Source: Chondrosia reniformis (Eukaryota; Porifera; Demospongiae; Chondrillida; Chondrillidae). Taken from it: a stretch of 64,000 nt of DNA. The notes below the pieces were generated by a model. It was given only the letters and a program-made list of their open reading frames with translations, was not told the origin of the DNA and ran no database searches. This document shows positions 12,701-23,200 of this stretch, piece after piece. Made by a program: the position numbers and the translations under genes. Within the stretch, counting starts at the first letter, position 1; every line of letters starts with the position of its first letter. The stretch is from the NCBI GenBank assembly GCA_947172415.1, contig OX359189.1:828501-892500 (forward strand), read 5' to 3'.

Positions 12701-15700
12701 GAAAGCATGTGATTAGAGAGGATACAAATAAGTGATTCAAAGAGGAGATTTTAAAGAGAAGAGTTTAAAAAGACTAATAACATTACCTCATGTTCCATTT
12801 TCTCCTCAGCCAACGAACCCTCTGTCCAATCACGTATGACTGCCCTAGCTGTCAGCTGGTGGAGTATGTTGCCCTTGGTTACGGCCAGATCACTGGTGGA
12901 CACCATAGTGGCTACCTCTCTCCTGCCAATCTTGGCCTTCAGTGTTGCCTGAGACAGGGACAAACAGTAGGTGGGTTATGCAATCAAAGGGTCTGTGGAG
13001 GTGAGACTCTTGTTACCATTTTACAGTGAGGCACAAATCCGTAGATCACTTGTCTGGATCCACTGAACAGTGATACCAGCTCTTGGGGCGCCTAGTACAA
13101 TATAACAATTTGTACTACATTATAACTAGAAGCTACAGCAGGATAATGTATATAAATACTACAACATACACATCTATGCTATAATTGAGTTTATTATATC
13201 GCTACACAACAGAGACTATAATACACATACATCAACCTGTATTATATATAAAATAGATATTAATAACTGTCTTTATATTATTACAATGTAATACGTATGT
13301 ACTAATGTATGAGGGCAGTAGTTGCTATTATATAGATACACATATATATAGCTGTAGTATATTCACTTGTACAGGTTTTGGTGCATTTGAATCAAACACT
13401 TGCCACTCCACCGACACAGAGGACAGCGCAGGCTGAAAGGCTTTGGACAACTGAGACTTCACCTGTTATATGACATACATGACAGAGAAACAATAGCACA
13501 ATGTGAATAATTCCATCACACCCTAAACTGTCTCCAATAAAAAGTTTCAATATACGAGTACGTAGCTTCGGTTTAAACATGCATTCATTATCACAATACT
13601 CCCTCCTACAACATATACTGATATGCCATATTCTATAGACATTAGTCAACATATGTAAGGATACATTATAATGTACTAATATATACTTTTCGTTCCCATT
13701 TTGATTTGGTTTTGGAATCGAAGTACTCTGAAGCTCCACCTCCTATTCTTGCCATTGCTTTCAAAAAGTGATGATTTGGAGCTGACCTGCAAGTGAGAGA
13801 CAAGACTAGCTTAGCGCTGTCATGGTGATAAAACTAGCTTAGCACTGTCATGGTGATAAAACTAGCTTAGCACTGTCATGGTGATAAAACTAGCTTAGTG
13901 CTGTCATGGTAACCGTCAACCTTACTAACCCAACTCCAAAGCTGAACAGCCTACTTGACCCCGCCCCTTTCCTGATAGCGGCCAGGACAGGTGCTTCTTC
14001 AGTGGCGTGGCCATCTGTGATGACAAATACGTTTCTTGGAGGCAGTGTGAAGGAGTCACTGGATGGACCACCACTCTCAGAGGCTTGTGTTGGAGAGAGG
14101 AGGTTCAGAGAGTGCAAAGGTCGCCAGAGGTCAGTGGAGCCACGAGAAGCTACAGTACCCTGCACGAGACAGTAAACATTAGCACACTGCAATAACAGCT
14201 CTATGCCATAGTAGTACCTGAATAAACTTTATGGCCGTTGCCATGGTTTCCTTAGTCTTTGGCTGACTGGAAGGGAAGAGCTCCTCAAAGTCTGACCCAA
14301 AGGTGACAATGTTGAAGAGGCATTTGTTGGGGAGGTGATGGACAAGGAGAAGAAGAAGCTTCTTTGCACTTGTGAGGGCTGCATCCTTCAGGAGAGGCAA
14401 GTATCAGACTGAAATGAAACAATAATTTGGAGATTTAAGGGACCCACCTTCATTGAGTTGGACAGGTCAAGCACCATGACGATCTCATTGTCCGTCACAG
14501 GATCAGTTTCAAACTCTGGATAGAAGGCTAACATACAAGCCTGGGAGGAGAGAACAGTGCAGCACATGAATCAAGTGAGAGGTGCTGTGTGTGAGAAGGT
14601 ATATAAAGCTTAGCTGTGCATTATTATGAAAATACTCTTATATATCACCCCAAATTGCATGTCAATTTAAAATAGTCAAATACTCCAGAGAAAACAATCA
14701 CAAGTTTCCATAAACGGGTGTCTTTTAAATTTACCACTTCTGATTTTAGTAGGATTGTCCATATATCAATATATAATATGGCAACACATTCCACACCATT
14801 CACTATAGACTACATGTGCAGCGAAAGGTATGCAAACGCATTCCACTAGTAACAAATGAAGTTTGCCAGTTGCGCAAGGTCCCTCCTTACGTGGTGTCCC
14901 TTCTCTGTCTCCTCCACCCACATACGAGGAACATGGATCTCCGCCAGACCAACCAACAGCTGAAATCCATCGCCTAGCAACGAACCACTTGGAAGTTCAA
15001 CAACAGCTTTTGTATTAGTTTTCTACATATGCACATAATGATATTCATGAGGGGGAGTTTAGAGATTGACTGAGAACAATGCTATGTACAATACAATAAC
15101 AGCAACAGGTTATGCAATAATGAGGTCTAATTTCATCACACACTATAGTAGTAGTCTTAATGGAGTAACTAACTTTAATCTTCATCTTATGTGTGGGTGA
15201 TTCAAGTGTCTTGATATCAAATGGCATCTCTATGGAAATCTGTGCTGAAAATTCACTATAAGATGAAAATGGAGACTAACAGACCACTCCCTCTAGTCCT
15301 CCCCCACTTCCTCTAAGCCTCACCCTCCTTGTTCCTGTACTTTGACCTTCTCTACATCTGTCTGTGTGGTCTCATCCAGAGCAGACTCCTGTTTCCATGG
15401 TGCCACAGAGCCAGGCAATGTGAACACAATATTCTCTCCCTCCACCGCCAGCTCAGCCACGTAGGTTATCTTGATGAGGACATTGGCACCCGGAGGTAGG
15501 TTACCCACGCTCACAGTAAACACATCCTACACACATAAAATGGAGAAAAGTTCAAAATGCAGTTCTGGCCTGTGGAGGATTTCCTCATTATTTGGTATCG
15601 GGCAATATTGAGCAATATGGCCAATAGCTCACCGGTGTTTCTTCGTCTTCATCCATGAGGTAGGCTCCGTGTCCCTTGCTGATGGCCTCCTTGTATTCTC

Positions 15701-18700
15701 TGTGTGCCTGCTCCTTCTCCTTTACTTCACCAACAATGTGCTTACCATTGATAAAGGCTTCAAAACCACACACTACATCAGAAGAGCAGGGGTAAGAGAG
15801 GTGAGGAGGGGAAAAGGAGAGGAGGAGGATAGGATTAGTAAAGGAGAATGAGGGAGGAGAAGGGGGGAGGGGGGAGGAAAAGGAGATGATTGCAATTCAA
15901 ATTATAAAAAGGAATCTCTAGTGTGGTTAGAGGCCATTGAAATTACATACCTGCAGCCATGTCGTCCAAAGGAAAGACATACTTAGCTTCTATCGGAAGG
16001 GTACTGTTATTCTTATAAGCTTGAAACACTATAACCTGAAGAAATGATATACTCTCATACCTTATACACCAACTGTGTACCATCACCTGCTGTATATTAT
16101 GTACGTACCCACATCTGGCACTCATACCCACATCTGGCACTCATACCCACATCTGGCACTCATACCCACATCTCGCACTCATACCTGCACTGATATCCAC
16201 CTATGACAGCTAACATGAGCTAACTCACTTGAGAGGCAAGGTCAAGCAGTCTTGCTCGGATGTGAACTGACTTCAATGGTACGTCTGCTCCTCCACTAGC
16301 CTGCAAACCCGCCTCCACTTTAGAAAGAGGATCTTTAATGCTTTTCACATCATTCAAATTCACTTTACACAAGAGAGATTATAAAGTGCTCAACTAAATT
16401 TCACATTTACTTGTAATAAAGAGAGACTTGTTCTACCTTCCTTCCTCTCACTGTCCTCTGTTCCTTCTTCTTCATCATCACCTTTGACCTCTCTTTCCTC
16501 CAGCTGTACATCATCACCTGTTGCATCATCACCATGGAGACTGAATTCCACTAGGTACCTAATCCTCTGCTGGTGTGTTGTATATACCACAAGTTCGTCT
16601 CCCTAAGTGCAGCAGTGGAGAATAAGTGAACCACAAATGTTTATTTATTTAAGGAAACTCACTTTAAAATCAGTAGCCTCTTCTGCTGTAGATTTGACTC
16701 CGTGAACGCTGTTGAACCCTTCAGGTGGCTCGGTGAGGTTCATCTGGCGAATTGTACACTCCTAAGGAGAAGTGATGAGGATTTCACTGACTGTACCAAG
16801 TGTTAGTGAACTCCTCTAAACCCTCAATAAAAAGCCTTCACAAGTAACCTCATCATTACAAACATGAATGAATATCATTAAAACTTTACTACTAACTTTG
16901 CATTTCCCAAGTGCAACTTGGTTAATCAACATTAGCCGCTTGCTGCTCTTTTGGCCAGGCTTTGAGAATTTGCAGGACAGGCTATATATATACACATACA
17001 CATACACATAATAGACACATACATATATACTGTACATATAAACATGAATATCCATATACTATATAATAATTGTGCTTTTTTGCATGTGTCAGTTTAATAA
17101 ATATTATTACTATAATGGGAAAATTTTCAGGGAGTATAAATTTCACATTCAAGAAAATATTTGACTGATCTTAATTTCATGCTGCCATTTTTGTTTAGTA
17201 TGTATTGCATCCATCGTATATATCTTTATTTCAGGTCTAAGGCTGTATGTTACTGCTAGACGTTGATACCTTGAGGAAGAGGCAAAGTATATTCCACTCC
17301 CAAGCATTCCTGGATCAGATCTTGTTCCTCCAAAGTCATTGACCACAATCTTTGGTAGCAACAATCCTCTATACATCAACACAAACAAATAATTTCTATT
17401 TGAATCCTATGGAGTATCTCTCAGCTAGCTTGTGTTTGTTTTAACACAGACTGTGGTAAGTTTAATAAGACAACCACACATAACAGTAGAGAGACAATAA
17501 GGCTGTATGCTGCAGTCACTTATACTCCAAATAAAGCCCACCTTGACAGTATTCCCACAAAGTTAGCAACCTGCAGATGAGAGAAAAAGTACAAGTCTAC
17601 AAGATGGCCGACACTGAGAATCACATGACGTACATTTGAGGAATGAAATAGTAGCTGCTTGTTGTCAAGGTGATGGGCAAAGTTACTGTCTTCCACAGGA
17701 CGGTGAACAGAGTATATATTGGACACTTGAATATCAGTTGACCTTTCAAATGTAAGAAAAGGTCAATTAGGATGTTATGGAGGACTACCAATGGTAACTC
17801 ACCCATCCTGCGAGTCCAAGAGGTGGTCCTGGACCTCCTGGTACTCGTTGGAGGAGGGATCCAAGTGAGATATCTCACAGCGAAGGGACCGGTACTTGGA
17901 GGCAGTGCTACTCCTGGTGGACCAGTTGGTGGACTCACCTACAGCTACTATGTCCCTGACCAGTTGACAGAGATCCTGCTTCTGTGCAATCATTCTCTTT
18001 GTAGTTATAGTTTTCTTCCATTCTGGTTTGTGCGGCAGAGAAGAGTAGAACTCCTCAGAGAGGTTTTCCAAAGATTCCTTGCTGGGAGAATTTGACTCAT
18101 CAAGCATCCTGCGAATGGACAGCAAAGCTCCTTCAGCTTTATCAACCTTTAGAAGGAGAGAGAGAGAGAGAGAAGGAGAGGGTGAGGGTGAGAGGGAGGG
18201 TGAAGGTGAGTGAGTACCTTTTCTGCTTTAAGACTTTCAATGGGTACTGAGAGCACCTGTCTGAGCTCCCCACTGGCCTCCTCCCACACATTATCCACCA
18301 GATTGGTCACTTGCAATGATAGACTATCACCAGCAACACCACTGCTGTGACGAATATCTGACAACATCTTCGCAAACAAAGACATTCAATACTGAAATCG
18401 TACCATGCACTAACAATCAGAAATACTATTAAGAAGGCTAATACAGTGGCTTAATACTCACCTTCTTTAGTACGTTGGATCCAACTTGACTAGAGATATA
18501 GGAGGTTCTAGTCAGCATCTGTACACCTGTATACTTCTTGTACAACTGTGAATAGGCTTGCTCTGCCTCAAGTACAGAACTGAAATAGACACACTCTTTC
18601 CTACCAATCTCTCCCATCTGTAGAAGAAACAGTCCTGTATAGGAGAACTGAAACACAAGAGATTAGCTTTCAATGTACTTTCTCTTTCTTTTCAAGAATC

Positions 18701-20142
18701 CCAGAATGAATAAAGATTCTGAAACTTAACACTTTATCTCTCTCCTTTCCACCTTCACCAACATGAATTTCAAGACAGCAAAAGGTGGTTAATCTTGATT
18801 TAGAGTCAAATTTCTAAACACAAAAAAGAAGAGCTCAACACACTCCTAGCCATGCAGCTTCAGAAGGTCTCCTGACATGGCACAGAACTAGTGAAATCAG
18901 CTTACAACACAGCGCAAAACGTGGTTATGCATTGAATTACAACACAAGCATGCACCAAGAGTAGAACCACTCACTCTCAAAATGGAATATCTGGCCACTT
19001 CAAAGCTGCTCTCTGGAAAGTTCACACTCCCTCCTGAAGTATGCGGCCATTCAAGGAACCTACAAATGACCAGTTTAATGAATCTCGTCCCTTACACTGT
19101 CTACACAAGTGAACAAGGGGAAATCTCTTACTTGATTTGAGATAAGTTGACCGAAGACCTTTGCTTCTTCTTTGGTACTAGTTCTTGTTTTGAGGCTGTA
19201 ACAGTTAATGAGTCAGGTTATATTGAATGTACTTTATAAAATCAGTTGTACCATGTGTGAGTGAAGGTCCATATGTACTACACATTTAGTAATTACCAAC
19301 AATCCTTCCTGATTTAAATTCCGCAGCTGCAGTCTTGCCAGCCACCACAAACTCGTCTGCATCCACAACCTTCTCAGATTCCACACACTTGTCAAGGAAG
19401 GTCAGCGACACCACAGGAATACCAAATCTCTTGGCCATCCTCACTTTGTGAGAGTCTTGACTCTTCTTAGCATTGCTGACTACCAAATAGGACACCTAAA
19501 TCCCAGAATAGGCAGACACTATCCCAGAATAGGCAGACACTATCCCAGAATAGGCAGACACTATCCCAGAATAGGCAGACACTATCCCAGAATAGGCAGA
19601 CACTATCCCAGAATAGGCAGACACTATCCCAGAATAGGCAGACACTATCCCAGAATAGGCAGACACTATCCCAGAATAGCTACAGCATCCACATAACAAA
19701 TATGTACAGCAGATTGTGGTTCAGGTCAGTATTAAAATTCACTTATGACTATTATATTCAAGAGTACATAAGAGATATCATAGATACTCTTACTATTATT
19801 ACATAACCGCTTAGGGAAACCCTTGGGAAGAAAGAGGTTACAAATTATGTCATTCACCATAAATGTACATATCTATACTTCACCATGCATAGTTTCTACT
19901 CAGCTGGAACTAGTATAACTAGTATAACTAGTATAACGCTCCATCTCCTCACATGCCATAGACACATAACTTCTCAATTGCATCTGCCAACCATGCATAT
20001 CTGGGGTACCTACCTTTCTCGTGACGATGTAGGATATCACGCCATCATTGTCTATTATCTGTCGCTTGAGAGCTGCCTTCCGCTTGAACGACAGCGAAGT
20101 ATCGAGATCTAGAGCTATCTGGCACTTCGAAAAGATACCCAT
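6730..20142 (-). CDS. PARP4: Vault poly(ADP-ribose) polymerase with extra actin, SNARE-like and WH2 modules
   Basis: About 43 exons chain in phase from MGIFSKC at 20142 to a stop at 6730, giving ~2,215 residues (human ~1,724). Order: BRCT (~1-110), helical regulatory region (~250-410), ADP-ribosyltransferase (~415-615) with His in LLFHSSN, Tyr in GSGIYFASS and Glu in GDELVVY (an H-Y-E triad), VIT (~620-810), and vWA (~855-1050) with an intact MIDAS (DLSNS, GSTDLW, TDGH). Then come unusual parts: acidic helices, an actin slice (~1440-1488), an R-SNARE-like coil (~1640-1695), polyproline (~1700-1975), a WH2 motif (~1976-2000), an acidic stretch, and the vault-binding tail ([10 protein letters not shown]). 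It mono-ADP-ribosylates proteins in the vault particle (family knowledge). Uncertain: a short exon near 7720-7745, the 5' ends of the exons at 8033-8220 and 16229-16300, and exon 18733-18813. Confidence 0.9.
7332..7606 (-). other. PARP4: PARP4 acidic exon before the vault-binding tail
   Basis: This exon encodes runs of Asp/Glu/Ser ([20 protein letters not shown]) and then the start of the vault-binding region ([10 protein letters not shown]). It enters in phase 1, whereas the WH2 exon (7866-7968) leaves in phase 0, so a small exon must lie between. A Gly/Asp-rich candidate is at about 7722-7746 on the minus strand. An acidic segment after WH2 recalls the VCA layout of WASP/WAVE proteins, but I see no clear central helix or terminal Trp, so Arp2/3 binding is not claimed. 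Confidence 0.6.
7890..8045 (-). other. PARP4: WH2 (actin-monomer binding) motif within PARP4, split by an intron
   Basis: Codons at the end of exon 8033-8220 and the start of exon 7866-7968 give [19 protein letters not shown]. This fits the WH2 pattern: an amphipathic helix with LL..I and a basic LKKV-like tail, as in WIP (RGALLQDI..LKKV). It is preceded by [18 protein letters not shown], a profilin/SH3-type proline stretch, again as in WIP/WASP proteins. Human PARP4, as I recall it, has no WH2. Confidence 0.65.
8341..8606. repeat. 31-bp minisatellite copying a splice donor, about 8-9 copies
   Basis: Unit TGTACCTGGGTGATTGG.. (31 bp) abuts the 3' end of PARP4 exon 8602-9254. Read on the minus strand, each unit repeats CCAGGTACAAAG, which is the real donor of that exon (CCCCAG|GTACAAAG). 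The intron therefore carries a ladder of donor copies. Confidence 0.9.
8602..9254 (-). other. PARP4: PARP4 polyproline exon
   Basis: 217 codons with proline tracts: LLPPPLP, three in-frame copies of the decapeptide [20 protein letters not shown] and [12 protein letters not shown]. Such FH1-like tracts bind profilin and SH3 domains in other proteins (family knowledge). The decapeptide copies come from a 30-bp tandem repeat at about 8930-9030. The antisense strand is open for 248 codons as a Gly-rich ORF, a mirror of the proline codons and not a gene. Confidence 0.8.
9370..9717 (-). other. PARP4: R-SNARE-like coiled coil in PARP4
   Basis: 116 codons, nearly all predicted helix with heptads. 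The last ~55 residues (ending [18 protein letters not shown], then [14 protein letters not shown]) follow the synaptobrevin/VAMP pattern MR.N..KV..R....L..RA..L. The Arg in VVDRSEAM falls where the R-SNARE zero-layer Arg lies. No membrane anchor follows; the next exon is polyproline, as in soluble R-SNARE proteins such as tomosyn, which lack an anchor. Whether it enters SNARE bundles is unknown. Confidence 0.6.
10130..10738. repeat. 40-bp minisatellite, about 15 copies, at the exon 10745-10901 donor
   Basis: Unit TACCATGAGGTGGTGACCTG plus GCCTAGAGGTAGTACTGACG. The last copy merges with the end of the PARP4 exon (CTAGCCTAGAGGTAGATGC), so the unit appears to have grown out of the exon-intron junction. 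Each copy contains a donor-like CCAG|GTCACC on the minus strand. Confidence 0.93.
10824..11040 (-). other. PARP4: Actin-derived segment inside PARP4 (actin residues ~19-65)
   Basis: Exon 10972-11040 encodes [18 protein letters not shown] then RPRHM; exon 10745-10901 continues [14 protein letters not shown] then [12 protein letters not shown] before leaving actin similarity at SSPFRRKR. This is conventional actin from about residue 19 to 65, including the DNase-I-binding loop (subdomain 2), with only a few substitutions. The intron falls between His-Met and Gly, equivalent to actin codons 41/42, a classic actin intron site. Both junctions are in phase with PARP4 (phase 0 in, phase 1 out), so the slice is predicted to be translated. 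Confidence 0.85.
12218..12350 (+). repeat. Dispersed ~150-bp repeat family, copy 2
   Basis: Contains CTTTGGATGAGGATACAAGAG, a CT-rich block, CTGGGCCAGACAGCTGTT, GGGAACTCCACCCTTCATCAG and a T-rich end (CTTAGTCTTTTTGACC). It lies in a PARP4 intron. Confidence 0.7.
13800..13912. repeat. 28-bp tandem repeat, about 4 copies
   Basis: Unit ACTAGCTTAGCACTGTCATGGTGATAAA in the 143-bp PARP4 intron between exons 13687-13786 and 13930-14159. The repeat fills most of the intron. Confidence 0.9.
16100..16185. repeat. 19-bp tandem repeat, about 4-5 copies
   Basis: Unit CCCACATCTGGCACTCATA in the PARP4 intron between exons 15951-16035 and 16229-16300. Confidence 0.85.
17542..17570 (-). other. PARP4: 29-nt PARP4 microexon (VANFVGILS)
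   Basis: Encodes VANFVGILS plus two bases of the Arg codon that begins RGLLLPK. This is the conserved segment after the catalytic His that reads NIVGILCRGLLLPK in human PARP4. Acceptor CTGCAG| and donor |GTGGGC both fit. It is far below any ORF length cut-off but essential for the ART fold. Confidence 0.85.
19496..19683. repeat. 21-bp minisatellite at the acceptor of PARP4 exon 2, about 9 copies
   Basis: Unit CCCAGAATAGGCAGACACTAT. It starts immediately at the acceptor of exon 19297-19495 (minus strand: ..CTGGGATTTAG|GTGTCC). Since 21 is a multiple of 3, it reads open on both strands. Confidence 0.93.
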
Positions 20143-20227
20143 GCTCGTCTCCGGTCGACAGCGAAAAATCCCGTTAATTTTGCGTCAAAGTGCGTTTTCT
20201 TGGTGGCACTATCATAGTGCTGCAAGG
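20143..20227. promoter_or_regulatory. 85-bp divergent promoter of PARP4 and RMI1
   Basis: Only 85 bp separate the start codons of PARP4 (minus) and RMI1 (plus), so both promoters and 5' UTRs must share or overlap this space. TTTTGCGTCAAAG is E2F-like at best. No TATA box is visible. Confidence 0.6.
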
Positions 20228-23200
20228 ATGAATGCAGTGTTAGCAGACGTGAACAAGTGGCTACGACAGAAGAAGTATGTTCGAGTGAAAGAGGATTGGC
20301 TAAGAGCCTGTTTAGAGTGGCTAAAGGAACAGGTGGGGAAAGGCAGTGGAAGCTCTTCAAGTCCAATTGCCAGTTTATCTCCTCTTCTTTCTCCCTAGAG
20401 CGATCAGCAATCCTCTCTCGACTACTTTAAGGAGAAGGTCTACGAGCAGTGGTTGTATTCGGACTTGGCTGAGTGCGGTGAGGGATGCCTGCCATCGAAT
20501 ATTGACCCAAACAGCCTGCAACCGTTACCACTGAATGGAATAATGTGCCTGCAGGTACTATATGCAGAGCCTGCAGTAGGACATGACCGTCACGTGACAT
20601 CTGTAGCGCATTGAATTGATATTATACATATATACTGTATAACTATACATATAAAATTCCTAGTAGTTGTTGCTGATTCTTGTGACTGTGTTGTTTTCAG
20701 GTGAACTCGGTCATCAATGTTGCAGTGTCAGCTTATTCGCAGCTTCAAAAGGTGAAGGGACAAGAACTAGATGAATGTACCGATGAGTTCAGAACTGCTC
20801 CTGTGAGTACTCCCAGTTGTTTGTTATTGGAAATACGCAGCTAATTATATTGGGTAGTGTACTTAATTATTGCATTACCATTATTAAAATTGCGCAATTC
20901 TATCACTATAATTACGCAATTCTATCCTCTGATTAGAACTGTTTATGTAACCTCTCTTTGTGGCCTTGCATGTTTAGGTATGCATAGCTACCACTGCTGG
21001 GCTTACATTGTATACAGTGGCTATGTGAGTGCGTCTTGTATACTTCCTTCAGTCTAAATCAGCCTGCCCTAATCGGCTGCTGTATCTAGAGCTGACGGAT
21101 GGTATTCGCACCATCCACGCCATGGAGTATAGACCTCTTGGTCCTGCTATTGAGGAGAGGACTGCACCAGGCTGCAAGGTATATGGAGGTACAGTGTGCT
21201 GTGTATAATAGTTCTTACATGCTACATCCCTGCTCCAGGTCATGTTGAAGGGGAACCTGCAGTACAGACTAGGAATAGTGCTGCTACAAGGCAGCAATTT
21301 GGATGTCCTAGGAGGATCAGTGGACAGATTAGTTGAGGAGAACAGCATGGACAAGATATTAGCTAGGGCACTGTGCGTAGGAGCTGGTGCATCCTCCAGT
21401 TGTAGCACATTTAAACATTCACTACTATTCTAATACTCCTGTGAATTGACAGGCATACCTTATAAGGCCTCCATTTTATATGTTACTGTACATAGGAAGA
21501 ATGAGACCCTTGCCTGTACAACCACCAGGCCTCCATCTGGTCACCCACAGACTGAAGGAGTGACTACTGATCAATTGCCTGTAGCTCCTGAAGATGACCA
21601 CAGGAGACACGCCTTGAATCAAACTGCCACACCCACTTCAAGTAGGAACCTACCAGGGCCATCTGGTGGTCTTCAGGGAACTGCTGCAGGAGGTTCAGAC
21701 TCCATTTTGTCTCGTTGTCAGGGGCAACAGTCACATGATAAAGGTGAAGTTGATGAATTTGATAACTTTGACTTTGACGATTTGGAGAATATTGATGATT
21801 TTGATAATGTTGATGAGATTGGAGATTTAGATGACTTCAATGACTTCGGAGAAGACTTAAATGAACCACTTTGTGAAGATGACTTTGTTTTACCACAAGA
21901 TTATGGTCCAGAAGACATAAACCCAAATCAAGAAGTTCCTCAGCAGGTAGATCTACCTCCTTCTGTTGAGATGATTAATTTACAATCTCCTCAGCAGAGA
22001 AAACCGATCCATATAGTAAAGCCAGTCCAAAGAAGATCCTCACCAATACTATTGGATGATTCTCCTGAATCATCTAAACCCCCACCCTTCCCTCCTGGGG
22101 TAACCCCTGCTTCCCCTCCTAGGGTTGCCCCATTGACCCCTCCTGGAGTTGCCCCAGCCACCCCCCCAAGAGTTACCATTAAAGAATTGCAAGATGGTGG
22201 ATGCAGCATGCCTAATGTGAAATTCAAAGGCAGGTCAAAGGATGTTATAGAGAAACTGACTTGTGAAGGTGACCAGTGGAGTTTGCTTATCTTAGTGGAA
22301 GATGAGACTGGTAGTCTGGCAGTCCAGCTTAGCAATGAGGTTTGTCGGCCATCTTTTTATTGCAACATTGTTATAGTCGTATGTAAGGCTTTTGGTCATT
22401 TTTGTATTTTTGCACGAAAGAGTGTGTATCAAGGGACAGTTCAAATGTAGCCTTCAATTGCAATTTTTCAAATATTTACAGATCCTAGAAGCTCTAATTG
22501 GTTTCTCTGCCGAATACTTTAGGAAGGTACAAATGTACATATTGCATGTGCACAAGTACTGCTATTACATGTGCACAAGTACTGCTATTGCATGTGCACA
22601 AGTACTGCTATTGCATGTGCACAAGTACTGCTATTACATGTGCACAAGTACTGCTATTACATGTGCACAAGTACTGCTATTACATGTGCACAAGTACTGC
22701 TATTACATGTGCACAAGTACTGCTATTACATGTGCACAAGTACTGCTATTGCATGTGCACAAGTACTGCTATTACATGTGCACAAGTACTGCTATTACAT
22801 GTGCACAAGTACTGCTATTACATGTGCACAAGTACTGCTATTACATGTGCACAAGTACTGCTATTGCATGTGCACAAGTACTGCTATTGCATGTGCACAA
22901 GTACTGCTATTACATGTGCACAAGTACTGCTATTGCATGTGCACAAGTACTGCTATTGCATGTGCACAAGTACTGCTATTGCATGTGCACAAGTACTGCT
23001 ATTGCATGTGCACAAGTACTGCTATTGCATGTGCACAAGTACTGCTATTGCATGTGCACAAGTACTGCTATTGCATGTGCACAAGTACTGCTATTGCATG
23101 TGCACAAGTACTGCTATTGCATGTGCACAAGTACTGCTATTACATGTGCACAAGTACTACTATTACATGTGCACAAGTACTGCTATTGCATGTGCACAAG

